NCBI GenBank assembly: GCA_965213845.1
Contig: CBDCAI010000004.1
Span: 1,488,001 to 1,552,000, forward strand
Length of the DNA stretch: 64,000 nt
Reading direction: 5' to 3'
DNA from: JBBROS01 sp965213845
GTDB lineage: Bacteria > Pseudomonadota > Alphaproteobacteria > Acetobacterales > Acetobacteraceae
Below the pieces are notes generated by a model. The model saw nothing but the letters and a program-made list of their open reading frames with translations. It was not told the DNA's origin and made no database searches. A program made the position numbers and the translations under genes. How positions within the stretch are numbered: position 1 is the first letter of the stretch; each line of letters opens with the position of its first letter. Shown here one piece after another: positions 41,556 to 50,049 of the stretch.

Positions 41556-41972
41556 TTAGATGAGGCAGAGCGCCCGCAGCTCGTTGCGCAGCGCCGCCGG
41601 CAGTGCACCGGGGACACGGTCGGCCTCCGATAGGTCCGGCGGGGCGTCCGCGGCCTCGAGGTAGCGCCAGCCCTGGAAGGCCTTCACCGGACGGCCCTCG
41701 ACCTGCACCAGCGTGGGTTCCAGCACGATGCCGGCGCAAGGGGACCCGTCGTCCCAGCGGTCGCCCACGATGTCCAGGATGCGCTGGCGCACCAGCAGCG
41801 TGCCGGCCACGACCCAGTAAAGGCTGCCCTCGCCGACGATCTCGTCCACCCTCCGCGGGCGGTTGCGCGTGTGGTGCCGCAGCGGCAGCGCGGCGGCCTG
41901 CCGGGCGGCCTGGACCTGCCGGAGATGGGCGATGTCCTTGATCCCGACGGCGAGCTTCATGACGTGCACCAT
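41556..41972 (-). CDS. DUF1489 family protein
   Basis: A 138-residue protein of the DUF1489 family, found across Alphaproteobacteria and of unknown function. The family pattern is clear: KLAVGIKDIAHLRQVQ, RNRPRRVDEIVGEGSLYWVVAG, LLVRQRILDIVGDRW, VLEPTLVQVEGRPVKAFQGW and RYLEAADAPPDL. The start is taken at ATG 41972 (MVHVMKLAVG), which matches the family's usual beginning; ATG 41978 and 42008 are open alternatives. It is predicted to be cytoplasmic and is divergent from phnM. Confidence 0.88.
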   Translation of the reverse strand: MVHVMKLAVGIKDIAHLRQVQAARQAAALPLRHHTRNRPRRVDEIVGEGSLYWVVAGTLLVRQRILDIVGDRWDDGSPCAGIVLEPTLVQVEGRPVKAFQGWRYLEAADAPPDLSEADRVPGALPAALRNELRALCLI

Positions 41973-42106
41973 GGCCATGGAGTAGCGGCAGGCCGCGGCG
42001 ATTCGCAAGCACGCTGCGGCACCCGCTCCGACAAGCGGACGATGCGTCCGTCTTGGTGCGGCCTGCGGCGCCGGGTAGAACGCCGCCTCGGGGTGGAGGG
42101 CGCGCG

Positions 42107-43282
42107 GTGTCGTTGCGGATCGAAGGGGGCCAGGTGCTGCTGGCGGACGGGCTGGCCGCGACCGGGCTGGTGCTGGATCAGGGAGTGATCGCCGCCGTCG
42201 GGGCTGGGGGCGGCGCGCGGACGCTCGATGTCCGGACGCTCGATGCCCGGACGCTCGACGCGCGCGGGCTGCTGGTGCTGCCGGGGATCGTCGACCTGCA
42301 CGGCGACGCGTTCGAGCGCCAGGTGCAGCCGCGGCCGGGCGTCGATTTTGCCGTGGACCTCGCCATGGCCGACACCGAGGCGCAGCTGCTGGCCAACGGC
42401 ATCACCACCGCCTTCCATGCGATCACCCTATCGTGGGAGCCGGGGTTGCGGAGCCCCGCGGCCTGGCGCGCGCTGGTCGATGCGCTGGCGGCCCGGTCCG
42501 CCCGCCCCGGCCACGGCTGCGCCATGCGGGTGCATCTGCGGTGGGAGCTGCACAACCTGGACGCGCTGGACATGGCGCTGGCCGACGTGGCGGCCGGGCG
42601 GGTGCACCTGGTGTCGTTCAACGACCACACGCCCTCGATCCTGCGCAAGCTGGACACGCCGGCGGGTGCCGCGAAGTACAGCGAACGCGCCATGATGACG
42701 GTGCCGGCCTTCCGCGCCCTGGCCGAGCGGGCGATGGCGCACGAGCCGGACGTGGCGGCGGCCTCTGCACGGCTGGCGGCGGCGGCGCGCGCGGCCGGGC
42801 TGCCCATGGCCAGCCACGACGACGACACGGTCGAGACCCGCGCGCGGTACCGGGCGCTGGGTGCCGGGATCTGCGAGTTCCCGATGGCCGAGGCCGTGGG
42901 TCACGCGGCGCGGGCGGCGAACGAGGCGGTGGTGATGGGCTGCCCGAACGTGGTCCGCGGTGGCTCGCATCTCGGCTGGGCCTCGGCCGCGTCGCTCAGC
43001 GAGAGCGGCGTCTGCACGGTGCTGTGCAGCGACTACTACTATCCCGCCATGGCGCAGGCAGGGCTCCGGCTCGGCCGCGGACCTCTCGGCCTCGCCGCGG
43101 CCTGGGCCCTGGTCAGCCACAACCCGGCCCGCGCCGGCGGCCTGGATGACCGCGGCACCATCGCCGAGGGCATGCGGGCGGACCTGGTGCTGGTGCAGCC
43201 CGACACCGGCGCCGTCATCGCCACCATCGCCGGCGGCCGCGTGGCGCACCTGGTCGCCGAGGGGTGGGACCGGTTGTCGTGA
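42107..43282 (+). CDS. phnM: PhnM-type amidohydrolase (alpha-D-ribose 1-methylphosphonate 5-triphosphate diphosphatase)
   Basis: A 391-residue amidohydrolase matching PhnM: LPGIVDLHGDAFERQVQPRPGV, FHAITLSWEPGLRSP, LRWELHNLDALD, VSFNDHTP, ASHDDDTVETR and CSDYYYPAM supply the metal and substrate residues. In the C-P lyase pathway it hydrolyses the triphosphate intermediate. No other phn gene is within the window, so it is an orphan or has a related role. GTG at 42107 is well supported by GGAGG 8 bases upstream. A short triple repeat encodes RTLDVRTLDARTLDA near residue 38, made of 15-base units. Confidence 0.9.
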   Translation: MSLRIEGGQVLLADGLAATGLVLDQGVIAAVGAGGGARTLDVRTLDARTLDARGLLVLPGIVDLHGDAFERQVQPRPGVDFAVDLAMADTEAQLLANGITTAFHAITLSWEPGLRSPAAWRALVDALAARSARPGHGCAMRVHLRWELHNLDALDMALADVAAGRVHLVSFNDHTPSILRKLDTPAGAAKYSERAMMTVPAFRALAERAMAHEPDVAAASARLAAAARAAGLPMASHDDDTVETRARYRALGAGICEFPMAEAVGHAARAANEAVVMGCPNVVRGGSHLGWASAASLSESGVCTVLCSDYYYPAMAQAGLRLGRGPLGLAAAWALVSHNPARAGGLDDRGTIAEGMRADLVLVQPDTGAVIATIAGGRVAHLVAEGWDRLS

Positions 43283-43328
43283 CGGGGTGGGCGAAGGGGG
43301 CCGTCGGCTCAGGCGGAGAGCGGAAGCC

Positions 43329-43634
43329 CTATCCCGCCCCCTGCGCCGCCCGCAGCCCGTCCAGCACCGCCTGGTGCGTGGCGAGGATCCGCCGCAGCGT
43401 GGGTTTTCCCTTGTCGCTCGCCTGGGCGATGCCTTCGTGCATCTCCTCGATCCCGGTCGCCATCTGTTCGGCGAGGCCGGAGAGGCGGTCCTGCAGCTGC
43501 TCGTCGTCGTCCTTGAGCTCGGCAGACCAGAGCGCCAGGACGCGCGCGAGTTCGGTGGCGGCGCGGTCGGGGGGGACGCCCGCCTGCAGGAGCTTGATGA
43601 GCGGGGCCAGGTCGGCGGTCGGGGAGCGGGGCAT
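43329..43634 (-). CDS. Small alpha-helical hypothetical protein
   Basis: A 101-residue, largely helical protein, not recognised. It starts MPRSPTADLAPLIKLLQAG and has an acidic central stretch (WSAELKDDDEQLQDRLSGLA), then a Gln/Glu/Lys-rich helix. There is no signal or membrane segment. Codon pattern fits a gene. It is convergent with phnM, 46 bases away, and lies next to gene debris. Confidence 0.55.
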   Translation of the reverse strand: MPRSPTADLAPLIKLLQAGVPPDRAATELARVLALWSAELKDDDEQLQDRLSGLAEQMATGIEEMHEGIAQASDKGKPTLRRILATHQAVLDGLRAAQGAG

Positions 43635-43689
43635 GCGCGCGAGGGTAGGGGAGCGCGCCGTGGGTGACCAGACGACAGGGGCGTCGGGG

Positions 43690-43935
43690 CTGCACCCAGG
43701 GGCAGGACGCTGGCCTCCCGCAGGCTCGCATCGACCGCCGCGTACTCCGCCAGCGATCCCTGATGGCCGCCGACGCCCCCGGTCATGCCGAACACCTGGT
43801 CGCCAGACCGGACGCGGGTCACGCCCGGCCCGACGGCCTCGACCGTGCCGGCGAGATCGATGCCGAGGATGGCGGGAAGCGCATGCCGCGCATGCCCCGC
43901 CGTGCCCGCACGGATCTTGATGTCGAGCGCCCGGG
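43690..43935 (-). pseudogene. Zinc-type alcohol dehydrogenase / quinone oxidoreductase fragment
   Basis: In one minus-strand frame the codons read ALDIKIRAGTAGHARHALPA, then ILGIDLAGTVEAVGPGVTRV, GDQVFGMTGGVGGHQGSLAE and YAAVDASL, which is the N-terminal GroES-like domain of zinc-binding oxidoreductases. The residues expected next are missing: the text jumps to REASVLPLG, a motif that normally lies about 10-15 residues further on, and then similarity ends. No start codon or nucleotide-binding domain remains. It is a truncated, internally deleted remnant. Confidence 0.75.
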
Positions 43936-43939
43936 ACGG

Positions 43940-44029
43940 GACACCTTCGTCGGGTACCACCGCGACCTCCGGCGCCTGACCCGCATGCGTGAACTGCTCG
44001 ACCTGGTGATCGAGCGGCTGGCCCACTGA
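43940..44029 (+). pseudogene. Possible C-terminal tail of a LysR-type regulator
   Basis: The plus-strand frame ending at 44029 reads VGYHRDLRRLTRMRELLDLV and then IERLAH, which has the look of a LysR regulator C-terminus (a loop before the final helix). Nothing upstream in frame is LysR-like, as it is antisense to the dehydrogenase fragment. LysR genes often accompany such dehydrogenases, so both pieces may come from one lost locus. The evidence is short and the call weak. Confidence 0.4.
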
Positions 44030-44109
44030 CCGCGACCGGTCCGCGGCCGGCGACGTTTGGCGGCGGTCCCCGATGGTGCCACTGTCCGACGAAAGACGGG
44101 GAGGTGACG

Positions 44110-44157
44110 ATGGCGCCGAACGTTGGAACTGAAGCCGACCTGCAGCGGGCCGGCTGA
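44110..44157 (+). CDS. 15-codon leader ORF before the metallo-hydrolase gene
   Basis: ATG at 44110 follows a GGGGAGG placed about 5 bases upstream, the strongest ribosome-binding site in this stretch. It opens a frame of only 15 codons (MAPNVGTEADLQRAG) that ends one base before the ATG of the metallo-hydrolase. It could couple translation to that gene or be a remnant. Confidence 0.4.
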   Translation: MAPNVGTEADLQRAG

Positions 44158-44158
44158 G

Positions 44159-45373
44159 ATGTGCGGGTGCATCGGGCCGTTGCTGCATCAGGCGGGGGGG
44201 CGGCGCGGGCTGGGGCGGCGTGGGCTGTTGTCGGCTGCTGCGGTCGGGGGCGCGATGGGGGCGGCGTTCACCCCGGCGGTCGTGCGCGCGGCGGAGCAGT
44301 CGGCGCGGGTGCAGCGGGTGGCTGCCGCGTCCGGCCCGGCGCGCACGCGGCTGGTCCTGCTGGGGACGGCGGGCGGCCCCACCTACTGGCCCGGCAGCAC
44401 CCGTCGAAGCACGTCCTCGGCGCTGATGGTGGGCGACGCCACCTACATGGTCGATTGCGGCGACGGCGCGGGCAAGCGGCTGCAGGAGGCGATGGAGCGG
44501 CCCGGGCCGGGTGACAGCTTCCGCAGCCTGCGGGCGCTGTTCCTGACGCACCTGCATTCCGATCACACGGTCGACTACCCGAACCTGTTCCTGTACGGCT
44601 ATTTCGCCGGACTGGACCTGCCGGGCCGGGGGCCGCTGCAGGTGTATGGCCCCGGGCGGCGGGGCGAGATGCCGCCGGTGTTCACGCTGCCGGGGCAGGC
44701 ACCGCTGACGCCCGGGGTGGTGAACGCCGGCAACCCCACGCCGGGCACGGTCGACATGACGGGCTACCTGATGCAGGCCTTCGCGACCGACATGAACGAC
44801 CGCATCCGCGACAACGGCAAGCGCGGCCCGGCCGAGCTGGTGGCGCCGCACGACATCGCCCTGCCGCCCATCGAGGGCTTCCGTTCGCCCAACGAGACCC
44901 CGGCGCCCGCCATGGCGCCCTTCCCCGTGTTCGAGGACGACCGCGTGCGGGTGACGGCCATCCTGGTCAGCCATGCGCCCATCTTCCCGGCCTTCGCCTA
45001 CCGGTTCGACACGGATGACGGCAGCGTCGTGTTCTCGGGCGACACCGGGCCGTGCGAGAACCTGGTCACGCTGGCCCGGGGTGCGGAGGTGCTGGTGCAC
45101 GAGGTGATCGTGACCGGCTGGATCGACCAGCGCTTCCCGCCGCCACGCTCGGCCGCGGACGAGGGGCTGCGCGCCCACCTGCTGAGCGCGCACACGCCGG
45201 TGGACCAGGTGGGCAAGATCGCCGAGGCGGCGGGCGTGGGCATGCTGGTGCTGAACCACCTGCTGCCCGGCAACGCCCGCGCGGTGGACCTGATGCCGGC
45301 CGCACGGGACTTCTCGGGCCCGATGGTGATCGGGGAGGACCTTCTGTCGATCGCGGTGCGGCGGCGGGGTTAG
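44159..45373 (+). CDS. Exported metallo-beta-lactamase-fold hydrolase
   Basis: A 404-residue protein with a Tat-like signal (GRRGLLSAAAVGGAMGAAF). The metallo-beta-lactamase fold follows: RLVLLGTAGGPTYWPGSTRR at the start, zinc motif FLTHLHSDHTVDYPNLFLYG, FSGDTGPCENLVTLARGAEVLVHE and LNHLLPGN. The layout resembles ribonuclease Z/arylsulfatase AtsA-type members, which hydrolyse phosphodiesters or sulfate esters, but with a signal peptide it should act in the periplasm. ATG 44159 is directly after a 15-codon leader ORF. The substrate is unknown. Confidence 0.88.
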   Translation: MCGCIGPLLHQAGGRRGLGRRGLLSAAAVGGAMGAAFTPAVVRAAEQSARVQRVAAASGPARTRLVLLGTAGGPTYWPGSTRRSTSSALMVGDATYMVDCGDGAGKRLQEAMERPGPGDSFRSLRALFLTHLHSDHTVDYPNLFLYGYFAGLDLPGRGPLQVYGPGRRGEMPPVFTLPGQAPLTPGVVNAGNPTPGTVDMTGYLMQAFATDMNDRIRDNGKRGPAELVAPHDIALPPIEGFRSPNETPAPAMAPFPVFEDDRVRVTAILVSHAPIFPAFAYRFDTDDGSVVFSGDTGPCENLVTLARGAEVLVHEVIVTGWIDQRFPPPRSAADEGLRAHLLSAHTPVDQVGKIAEAAGVGMLVLNHLLPGNARAVDLMPAARDFSGPMVIGEDLLSIAVRRRG

Positions 45374-46173
45374 GTCCGGCCGGACCGGTGGCTGGCCACG
45401 GCGGCCTCGATGATGCCCAGCGCAGTGACCGAGCCATCGGCCTCGCCCTTCTCGAAGTCGCCGCCGCCGTCCTGGCCCATGGTGTTCGTCACGTGGGCGA
45501 CGCAGCTGACGGCAACCCCTTTCGCGGTGGCGAAGGCGTAGAGCGCGGCCGCCTCCATCTCGACGGCGAGCACGCCCAGGGCGCGCGCCGCGTCGATCGC
45601 GGCCTCGGTCTCGCGGTAGGGCGCGTCGGTCGTCCAGGTCGATCCGCGGTGCACCGCGACGCCGGCGCCGGGCGGGAACCGTGCCGCGAGCTGCGTCTGG
45701 AAGCGGGCGAGGAAGGCGAGGTCCGGGGCGGGCACGAAGTCGGGCGCGCCGGCCGGGAGGTAGTGGCCGCTCGTGCCCTCGTCCCGCAGCGCGCGTTCGA
45801 TCAGGACGACGTAGGGGGGCGCGCCCAAATCGGCGATCTGTCCGGACGAGGTGATGCTGAGGAGGAAGCGGCAGCCGGAGGCGAATAGCTGCTCGGCCAC
45901 CAGCACGGCGAAGGGGGCGCCCACGGCACAGCCGACGATCCCCGTCATCGTGCCGTCCTGCAGGGCGAACTCGAGCAGCTCGGTGTGGTAGCAGGCCCAG
46001 CCTGCGGCCGGTGCGGCGCCCCGGCGGCGCAGGCTGCGCACCAGGTCGCCGTCGGGGTCCAGCACGCAGACCTCCGGCACGGGCAGAAGCGGCAGGCGAC
46101 GCTGGCGCCGCGCCTCTCGCAGCAGGTGCTCCGGATGGAACACCGAAGGCGCGGCATGGTCTCTCGGGAGCAC
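45370..46173 (-). CDS. Nucleoside phosphorylase (uridine phosphorylase-like)
   Basis: A 267-residue PNP/UDP-family enzyme. GIVGCAVGAPFAVLVAEQLFASG and ITSSGQIADLG form the phosphate and base region. VHRGSTWTTDAPYRET and LAVEMEAAALYAFA hold the ribose-binding Met-Glu motif. It would release a base and ribose 1-phosphate from a nucleoside in the cytosol. The GTG start at 46173 has AAGGA 10 bases upstream. Its stop overlaps the end of the convergent metallo-hydrolase gene by 4 bases. Confidence 0.85.
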   Translation of the reverse strand: MLPRDHAAPSVFHPEHLLREARRQRRLPLLPVPEVCVLDPDGDLVRSLRRRGAAPAAGWACYHTELLEFALQDGTMTGIVGCAVGAPFAVLVAEQLFASGCRFLLSITSSGQIADLGAPPYVVLIERALRDEGTSGHYLPAGAPDFVPAPDLAFLARFQTQLAARFPPGAGVAVHRGSTWTTDAPYRETEAAIDAARALGVLAVEMEAAALYAFATAKGVAVSCVAHVTNTMGQDGGGDFEKGEADGSVTALGIIEAAVASHRSGRT

Positions 46174-46225
46174 GTGCGACGGGTCCTTATGTGAGGTGCG
46201 GCCGGCTATGGCGCGGTGAACATGC

Positions 46226-47455
46226 TCAGCCGAGGCTGGAGCGGTGGACCGTGCCGGCCTTCATGACCAGGCGGATGGCGCGCTCGGGCTGGGCCAGGAT
46301 CGCCACGTCCTCGGCCGGGTTGCCGTCCACGACCAGCAGGTCGGCGTGGGCGCCGGGGGCGAGGGTGCCGATCTGGCCTTCCATCCGCAGCAGCCGGGCG
46401 GCGATGGTGGTGGCGGCGGCCAGGATGTCGCGGCTGGGCAGGACGCGGGCGCGGATGGCGAACTCCTCGTTCTGCCGCACGTGGGTCTCGCCCAGCAGGT
46501 CCGTGCCGTAGGCCATGACGACGCCGGCGTCCTGCAGGATGGACAGGCTGTCCATGCCGGCGGCGCGCACGCTGTCGATCTTGGCGATGCTCCCGGGGGG
46601 GAAGCCGAAGCGGGGACCGTCCTGGGCCAGCGCCTCGTAGGTGACCAGGGTCGGCACGGCGACGCAGCCGGCGGCGGCGGCGGCGCGGGCTGCCTCGGCG
46701 TCGATCCGGTTGCAGTGTTCCAGGCTGTGCACCCCGGCGCGCACGGCGCGCATTATGGCCGCGGGCGTGTACAGGTGGGCGGAGACGTAGGTCTCGGCGT
46801 CCTCCGCCTCCTCCACGGCGGTCCGCATCTCCGCTTCGGAGTAGCCTTGCCAGGCGACGGGGTCGGTGGGGCTGGCGACGCCGCCATTGGCCATGATCTT
46901 GATGAACTGGGCGCCCTGCCGCAGCTCCTGCCGGCAGGCGCGGCGGACCTCGTCCGGGCCGTCGGCGATGCGGCCGAGCGCGCCGAAACGGCCGGCCCAG
47001 CGATGCGGGTCCGTCGTGTCGTGGCGGGGGCGCAGGTCCGTGTGGCCCCCGGTCTTGGACAGCGCCTTGCCGCACACGACCAGGCGGGGGCCGGGCGCGT
47101 GCCCTTCCTCGATCGCTTGCGCCAGGGCGTAGGGGGCGCCGCCGACGTCGCGGACGGTGGTGAAGCCGCGGTCGAGCATGCCGCGCAGCACGGGCAGGGA
47201 TCGAAAGACGGCGAGGGCGTCCGGCACCTGGCTGTTGGCGGCCAGGTTCATCTGGTGGGCGACGACATGGACGTGGCAGTCGATGAGGCCGGGCATGACG
47301 GTGCGGCCGCGCACGTCGATCATGCGGCGGTCGGGCGCTGCGACGGGGCGTGCGGCCCAGTCCTTGACGATGCCGTCCTCGATCAGCAGGTGGCCCTCCG
47401 TCAGGCCGGGCGCTGCGGGATCGAGGATGCGGGCATTGGTCAGCAGGGTCTGCAC
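46226..47455 (-). CDS. Metal-dependent amidohydrolase (imidazolonepropionase-like / prolidase-type)
   Basis: A 409-residue amidohydrolase. VMPGLIDCHVHVVAHQMNL holds the first HxH metal pair. FIKIMANGGVASPTDPVAWQG supplies the carbamylated-Lys position, then AHLYTPAAIMRAVRAGVHSLEH the two His residues and YGTDLLGE the final Asp. Relatives cleave dipeptides, arylamides or other cyclic amides. GTG at 47455 has GGAG 7 bases upstream. It is divergent from the amino-acid transporter operon and close to the nucleoside phosphorylase on the same strand, possibly in one transcript. Confidence 0.87.
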   Translation of the reverse strand: MQTLLTNARILDPAAPGLTEGHLLIEDGIVKDWAARPVAAPDRRMIDVRGRTVMPGLIDCHVHVVAHQMNLAANSQVPDALAVFRSLPVLRGMLDRGFTTVRDVGGAPYALAQAIEEGHAPGPRLVVCGKALSKTGGHTDLRPRHDTTDPHRWAGRFGALGRIADGPDEVRRACRQELRQGAQFIKIMANGGVASPTDPVAWQGYSEAEMRTAVEEAEDAETYVSAHLYTPAAIMRAVRAGVHSLEHCNRIDAEAARAAAAAGCVAVPTLVTYEALAQDGPRFGFPPGSIAKIDSVRAAGMDSLSILQDAGVVMAYGTDLLGETHVRQNEEFAIRARVLPSRDILAAATTIAARLLRMEGQIGTLAPGAHADLLVVDGNPAEDVAILAQPERAIRLVMKAGTVHRSSLG

Positions 47456-47610
47456 GGCGTGTCTCCTGGCGGCGGCTGGCGCCCGGTGTGACCCTATCAG
47501 CACAATGCGGGGTTGGAAGGGTTCACGGGCCATTGATCTATTGCCCTGCATTCAGCACATTGCAGCCCATCGCGGAACGCAAGTTCCGGACCTTCGAGGG
47601 GAACGAGTAC

Positions 47611-48633
47611 ATGAATAGCCTATTCACGATCGGCGCCGGGGCGCTGATGTCCGTCGTGCTGGCGGGCGCGGCACAGGCGCAGAGCGGGTCCAAGACGATC
47701 GACGACATGCGGTCCAAAGGCATGCTGGCCTGTGGCGTGTCGACGGGCAATGCCGGGTTCTCGCTGGCGGACAGCAAGGGCGTGGTGCAGGGCATCGATG
47801 CCGACACGTGCCGCGCGGTCGCGGCGGCGGTGCTGGGCGACGGCAACAAGGTGCGCTTCGTGCCCACGACGTCGCAGAACCGGTTCACGGCGCTGCAGTC
47901 GGGCGAGGTGGACCTGCTGGTCCGCAGCACGACCTGGACGCTGGGCCGCGAGGGCAACCTGGGCCTGATGTTCGCCGGGGTGAACTTCTACGACGGCACG
48001 GGCTTCCTGGTGAAGTCCAGCATGGGCGTGAAGACGGCCAAGGAGATGGACGGCGCCACGATCTGCGTGCAGCCCGGCACCAGCACGGAGCTGGCGATCG
48101 CCGACTTCTACCGCCTGAACAAGATGAAGTTCACGCCGGTGCTGATCCAGGACCAGTCGGAGATCCAGAACGCCTTCCTGTCGGGCCGGTGCGACGCGTA
48201 TTCGACCGACCTGTCCAGCCTGGCCTCGTTCCGGTTCCAGCAGGGGCCGAAGATGACCGACTTCATCCTGCTGCCCGACGTCATCAGCAAGGAGCCGCTG
48301 GGCCTGATGGTCCGCAAGGGCGACGACAAGTTCTTCGATGCCGTCCGCTGGACGATGTACGCGATGTACCAGGCCGAGGAGAGCGGGATCACGATGGCGA
48401 ACGTCGCCGAGATGGAGAAGTCCACCAACCCGGAGATCCGACGCCTGACCGGGGCCGAGGGCGACATGGGCAAGGCGCTCGGGCTCGACAACAAGTGGGC
48501 TGTCAACATCATCAAGTCCGTGGGCAATTACGGTGAGATGTGGGACCGGACGATCACGCCCCTGGGCATCCCGCGCGGCATCAACAACCTGTGGAACAAG
48601 GGCGGCCTGCACTACCCGCCGCCGATCCGCTGA
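47611..48633 (+). CDS. aapJ: General L-amino-acid ABC transporter, periplasmic binding protein
   Basis: A 340-residue AapJ/BztA-type binding protein. A signal peptide (FTIGAGALMSVVLAGAAQAQ) is followed by the family 3 solute-binding fold: LACGVSTGNAGFSLADSKG, GIDADTCRAVAAAVLGDG, STTWTLGREGNLGLMFAGVN, ICVQPGTSTELAIADFY and the ending GINNLWNKGGLHYPPPIR, characteristic of AapJ. It binds a broad range of polar and aliphatic L-amino acids for AapQMP. ATG at 47611 has GAGGGG 9 bases upstream. A strong terminator follows and should make it more abundant than the permease genes. Confidence 0.95.
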   Translation: MNSLFTIGAGALMSVVLAGAAQAQSGSKTIDDMRSKGMLACGVSTGNAGFSLADSKGVVQGIDADTCRAVAAAVLGDGNKVRFVPTTSQNRFTALQSGEVDLLVRSTTWTLGREGNLGLMFAGVNFYDGTGFLVKSSMGVKTAKEMDGATICVQPGTSTELAIADFYRLNKMKFTPVLIQDQSEIQNAFLSGRCDAYSTDLSSLASFRFQQGPKMTDFILLPDVISKEPLGLMVRKGDDKFFDAVRWTMYAMYQAEESGITMANVAEMEKSTNPEIRRLTGAEGDMGKALGLDNKWAVNIIKSVGNYGEMWDRTITPLGIPRGINNLWNKGGLHYPPPIR

Positions 48634-48650
48634 TCGACTGCCTATAAAAC

Positions 48651-48680
48651 GGGCCACCCTGTCCAGGGTGGCCCTTTTTT
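48651..48680 (+). terminator. Rho-independent terminator between aapJ and aapQ
   Basis: A perfect 10-bp stem GGGCCACCCT (48651-48660) and AGGGTGGCCC (48665-48674), a 4-base loop, then TTTTTT (48675-48680). It lies 17 bases after the aapJ stop and 154 bases before aapQ, so it acts inside the transporter locus and partial read-through is likely. Confidence 0.93.
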
Positions 48681-48834
48681 CCGGGCGCGCGGCAGCGGCG
48701 ACGCTTGATCTCTGGACTGCCGTGCCATCAGATGGCTCGTATGCGACGGCGGCATGGCTTGCGCGCCGTTCGAACCACGAAGCGTGCATGCTGGGCAGAA
48801 GCCCGCGCGTGAAACGGCCAACAGAGGTGTCTTG

Positions 48835-50046
48835 ATGTCCGGAGCCGCGATCGACCCCCGCCTCTCGCCCGTCCGGCAGGCGCCGAAGAAGCCGTTCCAG
48901 TTCAGTTGGACGGACCCGCGCTTCCGCAACATCGTCTGGCAGGCGCTGATCCTGGGGACCGTCGCCGCGATCGTCTGGTACCTCGTCTCCAACACCACCC
49001 AGAACCTGGCGGCGCGGCGCATCGCCACCGGCTTCGGCTTCCTAGGGCGCGCCGCGGGCTTTCCGATCGGCGAGCACCTGATCGACTACGACCCGGCCAT
49101 CAACACCTATGGCGACGCCATCATCATCGGCATCCTGAACACGCTGAAGGTCGCCGTGGTCGGCATCGTGCTGGCGACGGTATGGGGCACGCTGCTGGGC
49201 GTGGCCCGGCTGTCGCGCAACTGGCTGATCTCCCGCCTGGCCGCCGTCTATGTGGAGGTCATCCGCGACATCCCGCTGCTGCTGCAGCTGCTGTTCTGGT
49301 ACTCGGCGCTGCAGTCGCTGCCGGCGCCACGGCAGGCGTTCAACCCGATCCCGGGCGTGTTCCTGTCCAATCGCGGGTTCAAGGTGCCGGTCATCGACTG
49401 GGTGCCGGCGGACTGGTGGGTGCTGGGCGCCTTTCTGATCGGGGCGGCAGGGACCATCCTGTGGTCGAAGGCCGCAGACAAGAAACAGGCCGACACCGGC
49501 GTGCGGCCGAAGATGTGGCCCGTGGCGCTGGGGTTGATGGGGGTGGTGCCGCTGATCGTGTGGGCCGCGCTGGGGGCGCCGTTCACGCTCGAGATCCCGG
49601 CGCTGCGCGGCTTCAACTTCCAGGGCGGCGCCACGCTCAGCCCGGAATACGGGGCGCTGACGATCGGCCTCGTGCTGTACACCTCCGCCTATATCGCCGA
49701 GATCGTCCGCTCCGGCATCCTGGCGGTGCCGTCCGGCCAGTGGGAGGCGGCGGGCGCGCTGGGCCTGCGGCCCGGCATGGTGCTGCGCAAGATCGTGCTG
49801 CCCCAGGCGATGCGGGTGATCATCCCGCCCATGACCAGCCAGTATCTGAACCTGACGAAGAACAGCTCGCTGGCGGTCGCGATCGGCTACCAGGACGTGG
49901 TGTCGATCGCGAACACGGAGCTGAACCAGACGGGCCAGGCGATCGAGGGCATCACGATGATCATGGTGGTGTATCTGGTGATCAGCCTGTCGATCAGCCT
50001 GTTCATGAACTGGTATAACGCCCGCATCGCCCTCGTGGAGCGCTGA
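48835..50046 (+). CDS. aapQ: General L-amino-acid ABC transporter permease
   Basis: A 403-residue AapQ/BztB permease. PKKPFQFSWTDPRFRNIVWQ, then eight or so membrane helices. The long periplasmic insertion between residues 150 and 260 is typical of Aap permeases. The EAA loop reads WEAAGALGLRPGMVLRKIVLP, and QYLNLTKNSSLAVAIGYQD closes the conserved block. It forms the pore with AapM. ATG at 48835 has AGAGGT 6 bases upstream. Confidence 0.95.
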   Translation: MSGAAIDPRLSPVRQAPKKPFQFSWTDPRFRNIVWQALILGTVAAIVWYLVSNTTQNLAARRIATGFGFLGRAAGFPIGEHLIDYDPAINTYGDAIIIGILNTLKVAVVGIVLATVWGTLLGVARLSRNWLISRLAAVYVEVIRDIPLLLQLLFWYSALQSLPAPRQAFNPIPGVFLSNRGFKVPVIDWVPADWWVLGAFLIGAAGTILWSKAADKKQADTGVRPKMWPVALGLMGVVPLIVWAALGAPFTLEIPALRGFNFQGGATLSPEYGALTIGLVLYTSAYIAEIVRSGILAVPSGQWEAAGALGLRPGMVLRKIVLPQAMRVIIPPMTSQYLNLTKNSSLAVAIGYQDVVSIANTELNQTGQAIEGITMIMVVYLVISLSISLFMNWYNARIALVER

Positions 50047-50049
50047 GCC

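Noticed and set aside
42428..45259. 943-codon minus-strand frame across phnM and the metallo-hydrolase
   Set aside because: Shadow of two plus-strand genes. Only the piece at 43690-43935 carries real similarity, and that is listed as a pseudogene.
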